A program made the translations under genes and the position numbers. 10,056 nt of DNA. Origin: Algoriphagus sp. Its GTDB lineage: Bacteria > Bacteroidota > Bacteroidia > Cytophagales > Cyclobacteriaceae. The notes below the pieces were generated by a model. It saw only the letters and a list, made by a program, of their open reading frames with translations. It was not told the DNA's origin and did not search any database. Below are positions 1 to 7,294 of this stretch, one piece after another. How positions within the stretch are numbered: position 1 is the first letter of the stretch; each line of letters begins with the position of its first letter. The stretch spans positions 1 to 10,056 of the forward strand of contig JALRIY010000069.1 in NCBI GenBank assembly GCA_023255285.1, given 5' to 3'.

Positions 1-2163
1 GATGGTTTTAAGGATATTTTTGTAAGTAATGGTGTGTATCATGATATTACAGATTCTGATTTTATTGATTTTATTGCAGACCAGGATAAAGTAAAAGGAA
101 TCATTCAAGAAAAAGGAAGGTACGATTTTAGAGATTTTGTTGAATTCCTTCCACATAATTTAAGAAAAAATTATGCCTTCATCAATCAGGGTGGAATTAA
201 GTTTGAGAATTTGGCTAATGAATTAAATTTGAACCAAGAATCCTATAGTAATGGCTCTGCTTATGCTGATTTAGATAATGATGGGGATTTAGATTTAATT
301 ATCAATAACATCAACGCTTCAGCAGAAATATTAGAGAATCAGCAAGCGCAACAACTGGATCAATCAAAAAACAAATTTTTAAAAATTAGATTCAAGGGCC
401 TTAATGGGAATAAATTTGGGATTGGGAGTCGGGTTGAAGCCTTTGGGAATAAGGGACAAATTAGTCAAGAAAACTTCACAAGTCGTGGTTTTCAATCTTC
501 AACAGCTCCGGAGATTCACCTAGGACTTGGGGAAATAACTCGTTTAGATTCTCTTAAAATTAGTTGGCCAAGTGGGAAAGTTGAAAAATTTACAAACGTC
601 CAGGTCAACCAAACCCTTACAGTGGACGAGTCAGAGGCGAAAGCGATCCCTAGTTTTTTACCTCAAGCGAAAGCATCATACTTGAAAGTGGTTGAAAATA
701 GTTTTTCTGGATTGGATTTTGAACATTATGAAGATAATTTCAATGATTTCAATCATGAATCACTCCTTCCTCACAGGCTTTCGCACGAAGGGCCAGCCTT
801 GGCAATAGGAGATGTAACTGGTGATGGGAGAGAGGATCTTTATGTAGGAGGGGCAGCAGGACAAGCAGGGACTTTATTTATCCAAATCAAGGAAGGAAAA
901 TTTGAAAAGTCGAAGCAAATAATTTTTGAAAAGGATGCCCCATTTGAAGATACCGAAGCTATTTTCTTTGACAGCAATCAAGATGGTTTTCTAGATCTCG
1001 TAATTGGAAGAGGGGGGAATGCGGTGAATTCGAGTGATGAAGACGGACAGTCCAAAATTTATTTGAATAACGGAAGAGGAGAGTTTCATGAGTATATCAA
1101 CCTTCCCTTGGAGAAAAACGCACAGGTATCGGTAATTCTAGCACATGATTTTGATCAGGATGGATTAGAAGATTTGATGGTTGGAGGAAGGAATGTTGCT
1201 GGAAAATATGGGCAAATTCCTAGGAGTTATTTGTTAAAAAACTTAGGAAATAATCGATACCAAGATATTACCAATCAAGTTGCCCCAGAATTGGCACACG
1301 TAGGGATGGTTAAGGATGCTGCTTGGACAGATATTGATGCAGATGGAAACCTTGATTTGATTGTTATTGGAGAATGGATGCCGCTCACTATTTTCTTGAA
1401 CAAAAACGGAAAGCTAGTGGATGAAACGTCAAGCTTTGGATTGGAAAATACGAATGGCTGGTGGAATGCAATTGCTGTAGAAGATTTTAATCAAGATGGA
1501 TTCCCAGATGTAGTGGTTGGCAATTTAGGGTTAAACCATAGAATGAAACCTACCAAGGAGTTTCCCATAAAAATGATGCTGGCCGATTTTGATAAAAACG
1601 GAAGCGTTGAACAAATCGTCTCGTATCCTGTGGATGGGAAGTATTTTACGGTAGCAAGCAAGGATGAACTAGTGAAGCAAATTCCTGGATTAAAAAAAGA
1701 ATTTGTCCGCTACTATGATTTTGCAGGTAAAACTGTGGATGAAATATTCGCCAATTTCCAAATCAAGGAGACTCCGTATTTGACATCCTATCAATTTGGA
1801 TCCTTGGTGCTCTATAATCAAAAAGGTAAAAAGTTTATCTCTCAGGAACTACCCATTGAAGCGCAATTTTCACCAATAGCGGATATTGCAATTGAAGATA
1901 TCGATCAAGATGGATATTTGGACCTCATTTTAGGAGGGAATACGACTGAAGTTGCCTCTTTTTTTGGTTCTTATCAGGGAAATTGGGGTCTTATCCTCAA
2001 AGGTGATGCAACTGGAGCTTTCAAGACTTTCAAGGAAAGCCCAATGAAAATAAGAGGCAATGTAAAGAAAATTAAAGAGCTCACTGTAGGAACCAGCAAA
2101 TGGTTGGTAGTTGCAAAGAATAACTCAAGTTTGGAAGTTTTCACTATATCCAAAAATCGCTAG
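1..2163 (+). CDS. FG-GAP/VCBS repeat protein with ASPIC/UnbV domain (CRTAC1-like), 5' end missing
   Basis: The reading frame is open from base 1 and ends at a TAG at 2161-2163, so 720 codons of the C-terminal part are visible. The GTG at 34 lies inside a repeat (DGFKDIFVSNG, from base 1) and is not the real start. Seen in order: a Ca-loop repeat DLDNDGDLDL near base 268; an ASPIC/UnbV-like domain at about 415-618 (GIGSRVEAFG to the WPSGKVEKF region); then further D-x-D-x-D-G loops near 808, 970, 1147, 1330, 1483, 1585 and 1897. The segment ASKDELVKQIPGLKKEF followed by SPIADIAIEDIDQDGYLDL is characteristic of the roughly 1,100-residue Bacteroidota VCBS family, so some 350-400 residues are probably missing upstream (inference). 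The loops resemble integrin-type propeller blades that bind calcium. Members are usually exported and often lie near SusC/SusD genes; the substrate is unknown. No type IX secretion C-terminal sorting domain is visible; the protein ends FTISKNR. Codon use is visibly A/T-rich compared with the next gene. Confidence 0.9.
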   Translation, partial: DGFKDIFVSNGVYHDITDSDFIDFIADQDKVKGIIQEKGRYDFRDFVEFLPHNLRKNYAFINQGGIKFENLANELNLNQESYSNGSAYADLDNDGDLDLIINNINASAEILENQQAQQLDQSKNKFLKIRFKGLNGNKFGIGSRVEAFGNKGQISQENFTSRGFQSSTAPEIHLGLGEITRLDSLKISWPSGKVEKFTNVQVNQTLTVDESEAKAIPSFLPQAKASYLKVVENSFSGLDFEHYEDNFNDFNHESLLPHRLSHEGPALAIGDVTGDGREDLYVGGAAGQAGTLFIQIKEGKFEKSKQIIFEKDAPFEDTEAIFFDSNQDGFLDLVIGRGGNAVNSSDEDGQSKIYLNNGRGEFHEYINLPLEKNAQVSVILAHDFDQDGLEDLMVGGRNVAGKYGQIPRSYLLKNLGNNRYQDITNQVAPELAHVGMVKDAAWTDIDADGNLDLIVIGEWMPLTIFLNKNGKLVDETSSFGLENTNGWWNAIAVEDFNQDGFPDVVVGNLGLNHRMKPTKEFPIKMMLADFDKNGSVEQIVSYPVDGKYFTVASKDELVKQIPGLKKEFVRYYDFAGKTVDEIFANFQIKETPYLTSYQFGSLVLYNQKGKKFISQELPIEAQFSPIADIAIEDIDQDGYLDLILGGNTTEVASFFGSYQGNWGLILKGDATGAFKTFKESPMKIRGNVKKIKELTVGTSKWLVVAKNNSSLEVFTISKNR

Positions 2164-2437
2164 AGCTTCACTTTTTGCGAGGTCAAGATGCTGCAATTCA
2201 GATCCCCTACGTATTTCCTCTGGTGACTATTTACTTTTTCAGCATTCACGAAGGAATATAAGTTTTGAAGTCCTTTTAAGTAAACTTTGGGCCGTTGACC
2301 GTCAGCAGTTGAGAAGGTAAATAGGCATGTTGAGCCCCCTTTTCAATACGGATCCTCACATTTTTCATTTGTTAAAACTTCTTACTCTATTCTATCGTTC
2401 CATTTTGCATCCGTACCTTTCAGGGACAAATTAGGCT
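2164..2437. other. Intergenic region without a convincing gene
   Basis: This 274-base gap separates two same-strand genes. No tRNA-like or other RNA fold was recognised by eye, and no G+C-rich hairpin followed by a T-run was found after the TAG at 2161. The right part is A/T-rich and probably carries the promoter of the DUF5686 gene. The only minus-strand reading frame that looks at all protein-like is a 30-codon ORF at 2276-2368, which is treated as a weak finding and not as a gene. Confidence 0.6.
2368..2400 (+). promoter_or_regulatory. Candidate Bacteroidota-type promoter of the DUF5686 gene
   Basis: TTTG at 2368-2371 is followed, after a 21-base spacer, by TATCGTTC at 2393-2400. The known Bacteroidota housekeeping promoter has TTTG near -33 and TAnnTTTG near -7. 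Here the -33 element is exact, and the -7 element matches four of its six fixed bases. A start site about seven bases further would give a leader of roughly 30 bases before the ATG at 2438. The match is weak in such an A/T-rich stretch and no transcript evidence is available. Confidence 0.3.
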
Positions 2438-5089
2438 ATGCGCAGAAAATATTTCTTATCCCTAGTACTACTTTTTTTAAGCTCTTTCCACTTAGTCCAA
2501 GGTCAAGGAATTAAGGGTGCCGTTACTACTCAAGAAGGGGAAGCCCTTCCCTTTGCATCCGTATACATTCGTAATCTTCAAGATGGTGTACCTACCAATG
2601 AAAATGGAGAATATGAATTCAAACTTTCCCCAGGACTTTACGATGTGGTGGTGCAACACTTGGGCTATGCCTCTCAAATCCTTACCGTTGAGATTAAGTC
2701 CGATTGGGTAATAGTAGACTTTTCATTAGAACCTCAACTCATTAATTTGAGCCAAGTAGAGGTCAAATCAGGCGCGGAAGACCCTGCCCTGACCGTCATG
2801 AGAAAGGCAATCGCCAAGTCTACCTACCACCGACTTCAGCTTCAGCGCTATGCGATGACGGTGTATCTCAAAGGGTCTGGGCAGTTGACTGACGCTCCCT
2901 TTTTTTTAAAAAAGAAGCTAGCCGAAGAAGGGCTTAAACTCAATGAAGCCTATACCTCTGAGGCGGTCTCACGGATTACCTTCACCCTACCCAATAAAAT
3001 AGAAGAGAAAGTGATTTCCATCCGTACCAACGGAGAAAATCAAGGCACTTCTCCAGCTCCTTACATCCAAACGTCTTTTTACCAAGATCAAGTGAATGAG
3101 GTGGTTTCCCCTCTTTCTAAGTCAGCATTCCTCTACTACCAATTCACCTTCCAAGGGAGTTTCTTTGATCAAGATGTATTGGTAAATAAGATAAAGGTTA
3201 CGCCGAGATCTCGCGGTGAGCGGGTTTTTGAGGGCTTTATCTACATTATTGACGATTTGTGGGCTATTCATAGCCTAGACTTGAAAACCTCAGTGTTGGG
3301 GTTTCAAGTGCTAGTCAGACAAAACTATGCACCCATTGCTCCAAATGTTTGGATGCCCTTGACCCAGAAGTATACCTTTGGGGGCAAGGTATTTGGCTTC
3401 GCAGGACAGTTCCATTACTTGGTATCTACGCGAGATTACGACATCAAGTTGAATCCTGACCTTACGCATAAGCCAGAACTGGTGGATGAGAAAATCCAAG
3501 AAGCGCCCCTAAACACTCAGAAATTTTCAAAATCGGTGTCCTCCCTCGAGCAGCTGGCTAGCGAACAGCCAAAAACACAGAAAGAGTACCGCAAACTCCT
3601 AAATCAATACGAGAAAGAAGTATATAAGGAGCGGCAAGAGGAAGAGAAAAAAGGGGTGGTATCCGAACGAAACTATGAGGTGGATACTCTCGCCCGGAAA
3701 CGTGACCTTGCCTACTGGGACAGCATCCGACCTGTTCCATTAAGTTTGAAGGAGATCGAAGGCTACAAGCGTGACGATAGCTTGGCTATTATCGAAGCGG
3801 CTAAGAAAAGCGAAGTGGATTCTATCGCAAAAAAAGCAAGGACCAAATTCAAGCCCCAGGACCTAATCCTTGGGGGTAGCTACAGTTTCGGTAAAGGCAA
3901 ATCGGTTGGCTTCCCTGTGAACTTGACAAAATTTTCCTTCAATACCGTCGAAGGATACAAGCTTGGACTTGGATTTTATTTCCGTAAGGTAAAAGAAATA
4001 AAACTGCCAGATTCCGTCAGCAGGGTGCGAAAGGTGTTTCGGATTGATCCTGAATTCCGCTATGGATTTTCGAGTGAACAATGGTATGGCAAAGTAGGGA
4101 TTCGGAGATCCATCAATAAACCTAACTCCGGAGTTAACTGGGGGGTATCGGGAGGCAGGTTTGCGTATCAATTCAATCCTGAGGATCCAATCCAAGAACA
4201 AGTCAATGCAGCCTACTCGCTTTATGCGAAAAGGAACTACCTGAAATTATACGAGCAAGATTTTGTGCAAGCCACTTGGGGGCAGCGCAGGTCCCCGTCC
4301 CTAAGCTATCACCTGACCTTCCTTTGGGCAACTAGAAGACACCTTGAAAATACCACGGACTATAGTTTTTCAAAAAACTTGAAGCGGGACTATTCCTCCA
4401 ATACCCCATTCAATGTGGAGGCAGGAGAAGAAACGTTTTCCAATCACCAAGCAAGCAAATTTAAAGCAACACTCGATTGGAGACCTGGATTGACCTATTC
4501 AATTCGGAATGGAAGAAAAATCCCCAACTATGAGCGCGCACCTTTGCTTTCGTTTACCTACCAGAAGGCCATGCCATTAGGCAGTATTTCGGGATTGGCC
4601 GCTGACTTCGATCAGTTGGAAACTTCCCTGAAGCATGACTTTTCTTTTGGAGTGAGCGGCAAGTTGGAATTCAACGTTACCGCAGGAACATTCCTAAACA
4701 ATCGTCAGGTGTTTTTTCAAGACTACAAGCATTTTGGAGGCAACCGAACGCTTTTCTCTTCCATGGGTGCAGCATCCAATTACCGTGTGATGGATTATTA
4801 CCGCTACAGCACTTCCGGTTCCTATGTTTCCAGCATCGCACACTACCAATTCCGCAAATTCATCTTTACGCAGCTCCCCATGCTTCGCTTCTCAGGAGTA
4901 CGAGAGAATATTTTTGTCAACTACCTAAAAACCCAACACTCACCGCACTACACGGAAATTGGCTATTCGCTAGATAACCTCTTCCGGATTTTCAGAGTAG
5001 AACTCGCCGCTGGTTTTGAGAATGGTCAATTCCTCCGAGCACGGCCGCTGTTTGGGGTAGCTACTTTCTTAACTATTTCGATCGATTAA
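2438..5089 (+). CDS. DUF5686 outer-membrane protein with carboxypeptidase-regulatory-like domain
   Basis: The 883-residue protein is complete. The ATG at 2438 opens a good Sec signal peptide (MRRKYFLSLVLLFLSSFHLVQG), with probable cleavage near residue 22, which supports this start. Residues about 25-110 form a beta-sandwich of the CarboxypepD_reg-like type (IKGAVTTQEGEALPFASVYI, then NENGEYEFKL and HLGYAS). The DUF5686 part begins at EDPALTVMRKAI (about residue 114), a hallmark of the family, and runs to the end. A charged segment rich in Lys and Glu (about 365-475, including KERQEEEKK) contains the conserved-looking YWDSIRPVPLS. The remainder alternates short beta strands and aromatic residues, as expected of an outer-membrane barrel. 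The length is normal for the family. The molecular function of DUF5686 proteins is not established; an outer-membrane location is inferred. No Shine-Dalgarno sequence is evident. The stop lies one base from that of the opposing gene. Confidence 0.92.
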   Translation: MRRKYFLSLVLLFLSSFHLVQGQGIKGAVTTQEGEALPFASVYIRNLQDGVPTNENGEYEFKLSPGLYDVVVQHLGYASQILTVEIKSDWVIVDFSLEPQLINLSQVEVKSGAEDPALTVMRKAIAKSTYHRLQLQRYAMTVYLKGSGQLTDAPFFLKKKLAEEGLKLNEAYTSEAVSRITFTLPNKIEEKVISIRTNGENQGTSPAPYIQTSFYQDQVNEVVSPLSKSAFLYYQFTFQGSFFDQDVLVNKIKVTPRSRGERVFEGFIYIIDDLWAIHSLDLKTSVLGFQVLVRQNYAPIAPNVWMPLTQKYTFGGKVFGFAGQFHYLVSTRDYDIKLNPDLTHKPELVDEKIQEAPLNTQKFSKSVSSLEQLASEQPKTQKEYRKLLNQYEKEVYKERQEEEKKGVVSERNYEVDTLARKRDLAYWDSIRPVPLSLKEIEGYKRDDSLAIIEAAKKSEVDSIAKKARTKFKPQDLILGGSYSFGKGKSVGFPVNLTKFSFNTVEGYKLGLGFYFRKVKEIKLPDSVSRVRKVFRIDPEFRYGFSSEQWYGKVGIRRSINKPNSGVNWGVSGGRFAYQFNPEDPIQEQVNAAYSLYAKRNYLKLYEQDFVQATWGQRRSPSLSYHLTFLWATRRHLENTTDYSFSKNLKRDYSSNTPFNVEAGEETFSNHQASKFKATLDWRPGLTYSIRNGRKIPNYERAPLLSFTYQKAMPLGSISGLAADFDQLETSLKHDFSFGVSGKLEFNVTAGTFLNNRQVFFQDYKHFGGNRTLFSSMGAASNYRVMDYYRYSTSGSYVSSIAHYQFRKFIFTQLPMLRFSGVRENIFVNYLKTQHSPHYTEIGYSLDNLFRIFRVELAAGFENGQFLRARPLFGVATFLTISID

Positions 5090-5090
5090 C

Positions 5091-7271
5091 TCAAGGATTC
5101 CACCAATACGTGAATTTCAAAACTAGGGACCTATTTTTCATCAAGAAAGGCGCAGGTAGATGGTTGTCGGTATACACCAAAAAAAGGTCTGAAGCAGGCT
5201 TAAATCGCCATTGAAAGCGCGTATTCAGGTTGATATTCTTGATCTGTTCGTTATACTGCACAAAGGTGGTAAAGAAGACCGTGTTGGTCAGCGTTACATC
5301 TACCCGAGGACCAATTAGCCAGAATTGCGTTTTGCCCCAAGGCGTAGGAAGGTCAATGGAATTGTAATTGCCACTGAGTGCCAAACTCACGTAGGGTTGA
5401 AAGCGATAGCCCAGTTCAGTAACCATGTTGTACCTCTTCCCATCGGCATAATAGCCACCCACGCGTCCACTGAAACCATAGGTAAAGACACTTTGAGGCT
5501 TGGAACTATACTCCAATCCAACTGCAGACCACTGGTGTTCAGTACCCGTATCTAGGGTTTTTCCGGAAAAGTTGGTCGGGTCAAAAGGGCGTTGCAATTG
5601 AACAAAGTCATGGGCTCCCCACACCAAAAGGTTACTCTGACTTCGAAACCTGATGCTGTAGGTAGCGTAGGTCGTATTGTCCGTTTGAGTTCCTTTTAGT
5701 GAAAAATAACGAATAGAATTCAATTCCGGGCCGTGGCTTAGGATAAGGGCACTCTTTGGAAACCAGCGGTAGCCGATAGAAGGGCTGATCTTGTAAAAAG
5801 CGGTACGAGGCACAAAACCTACCTCTGCTGTGTAGTTTTCGGATACAAATTCATGCTGCCAGTTCCAAGTTAAGTTGCCGCTAGAATATTTCAAGTTGGC
5901 AGCGTGCGCAATCCCTTTTCCCACACCTTCAGGTCCAAAGGACTGGAGCACCATCGCCTTTCCAGTCCACAGATTGTTGGCAGATGCAAGATTGTACTCC
6001 AAACCTAAATTACGATTGAATTCCGTGTAGCGAGTTTGATTTTCGGGGACTAAAGCGGGGTCGTAATTCAAGGATTGCTTATTGACTACCAATGCGCCGA
6101 TGGTAGATCTTGCGCCCACCTGCCGCTGCAAGGATACCACTGAGAAGTTTTGTGTAGGAAGCCCTGTTTCTTCCACGGCTCCCGTCTGCATGTTGAGGGC
6201 TCCGATGCGCCAATCTTTGTTGAGCTTTCCACTGAGTCGAGCTCCAAATTCGATGGGAGCATTGAGCCCAATTCTACGAGAGAAAAAAGGTCTCAGGGTA
6301 CTGTAGCCATAACTTCCAAATAAGTCTCCATTTTCTAAGAAAAACTGCCTACGCTCGGGAAAGAACAATTCAAAGCGATCGAGGTTGGTCACCTGCCGAT
6401 CTACTTCTACCTGAGAGAAGTCAGGATTTACCGTTAAATCCAAATTAAGTGAAGAGGTAAGCGAAACCTTTGCATCCAAACCAATTTCGCGCTTATAGCT
6501 TGCCTTTTCACCAGATTCCCCATTTTTACTAAACCCTCCTAGCGCGTAGGGAATCAGGGAAATGTTTGCTCCTGGATCAGGCGGAGGGTTGTCCCATACC
6601 AAGGTGCCAGTATAGGCAAGTGTGGAGGAGGGGAATTGTCGCGGTACAGGTGCCCAGCCAGATTTTTCAGTTGTTTTGAGGTCAAGGCGCGAAAAGTTGA
6701 TACCCCACTCTCGTATCCCTTTCTTGTAGCGGATAGATTTGAAAGGAATTGCTGCCTCAAAAACCCAACGGTCAGGGTAATTCTTGACTTTTGATACCCA
6801 CTTGTTATCCCAGCTCAAGTCTAGTGTAGTACCGTTGGACATCTGCCCATCCCATTGGGCGCCTGCTGCATTCGCTCCAAAGGAGAATCCGTTGGTGAGG
6901 TCGTCAAAGGGGTCCATAAAGAAAATGAAGTTGTCGTTTTTCCCGAAACTGAAATCTCGTCGAAGGGACTCGACCATGTAAGGTCCCTCACTCGCATGGT
7001 AGTTGATTACATAAATATAGAGCTGCTCCTCGTCGTAACTCATCCGCACTTCAGTCTTCACCTTGGAGAAACTCGTATCCATGGGGGTGATCATAAAAAA
7101 GTTGCTCGCTATGGCCGCCTCTTGCCAAGTCCGTTCATCCATAAGCCCATCAATAGAGATTGGACTACTCGCTTTTTGGATGTTAAGTCGGTACTTTCCA
7201 TTGATTTTTTGTGCCACTACCGGCTCGGTCAAAAATATTAAAAAGTACAGAAGGAGCACTAAAAAACGCAT
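5091..7271 (-). CDS. DUF5916 protein with CBM9-like N-terminal domain
   Basis: The 726-residue protein is complete. The ATG at 7271-7269 gives a clear signal peptide (MRFLVLLLYFLIFLTEPVVA, cleaved before QKINGKY). Residues about 37-220 look like a carbohydrate-binding family 9-like domain: ISIDGLMDERTWQEA, then YDEEQLYIYV, then FFMDPFDD and NGFSFGANAAG. Residues about 235-726 carry the DUF5916 region, marked by VTNLDRFELFFPERRQFFLE near 294-313, a family signature. Beta-strand-rich sequence follows to the C-terminus and is expected to form an outer-membrane barrel. Ligand and activity are unknown; binding of a sugar by the N-terminal domain is only suggested by family. The gene starts 23 bases after the stop of the TonB-dependent receptor on the same strand, so the two are likely cotranscribed with the receptor first. 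No Shine-Dalgarno sequence is visible, as is usual in this phylum. Confidence 0.92.
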   Translation of the reverse strand: MRFLVLLLYFLIFLTEPVVAQKINGKYRLNIQKASSPISIDGLMDERTWQEAAIASNFFMITPMDTSFSKVKTEVRMSYDEEQLYIYVINYHASEGPYMVESLRRDFSFGKNDNFIFFMDPFDDLTNGFSFGANAAGAQWDGQMSNGTTLDLSWDNKWVSKVKNYPDRWVFEAAIPFKSIRYKKGIREWGINFSRLDLKTTEKSGWAPVPRQFPSSTLAYTGTLVWDNPPPDPGANISLIPYALGGFSKNGESGEKASYKREIGLDAKVSLTSSLNLDLTVNPDFSQVEVDRQVTNLDRFELFFPERRQFFLENGDLFGSYGYSTLRPFFSRRIGLNAPIEFGARLSGKLNKDWRIGALNMQTGAVEETGLPTQNFSVVSLQRQVGARSTIGALVVNKQSLNYDPALVPENQTRYTEFNRNLGLEYNLASANNLWTGKAMVLQSFGPEGVGKGIAHAANLKYSSGNLTWNWQHEFVSENYTAEVGFVPRTAFYKISPSIGYRWFPKSALILSHGPELNSIRYFSLKGTQTDNTTYATYSIRFRSQSNLLVWGAHDFVQLQRPFDPTNFSGKTLDTGTEHQWSAVGLEYSSKPQSVFTYGFSGRVGGYYADGKRYNMVTELGYRFQPYVSLALSGNYNSIDLPTPWGKTQFWLIGPRVDVTLTNTVFFTTFVQYNEQIKNINLNTRFQWRFKPASDLFLVYTDNHLPAPFLMKNRSLVLKFTYWWNP

Positions 7272-7294
7272 GGCAACTAAAATTGAATGGAAGC

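Noticed and set aside
2100..2163. Type IX secretion C-terminal sorting domain on the repeat protein
   Set aside because: The last residues (SLEVFTISKNR) lack the length and the conserved pattern of such a domain after the final repeat.
2111..2320. Plus-strand 69-codon frame overlapping the end of the repeat protein
   Set aside because: It overlaps the real gene in another frame and continues into the gap with a composition unlike a protein; no domain or start signal was found.
3863..4201. Minus-strand open frame of 112 codons inside the DUF5686 gene
   Set aside because: It is antisense to a clearly coding barrel region, with no supporting motif.
5124..5138. TAGG-GA-CCTA followed by TTTTT as a possible terminator for the DUF5686 gene
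   Set aside because: The stem has only four pairs with a two-base loop, too weak for an intrinsic terminator, and it lies inside the opposing coding sequence.
6855..7241. Plus-strand open frame of 128 codons opposite the DUF5916 gene
   Set aside because: It is a shadow of the signal peptide and CBM9-like region of the real gene; no domain or signal is recognisable in it.
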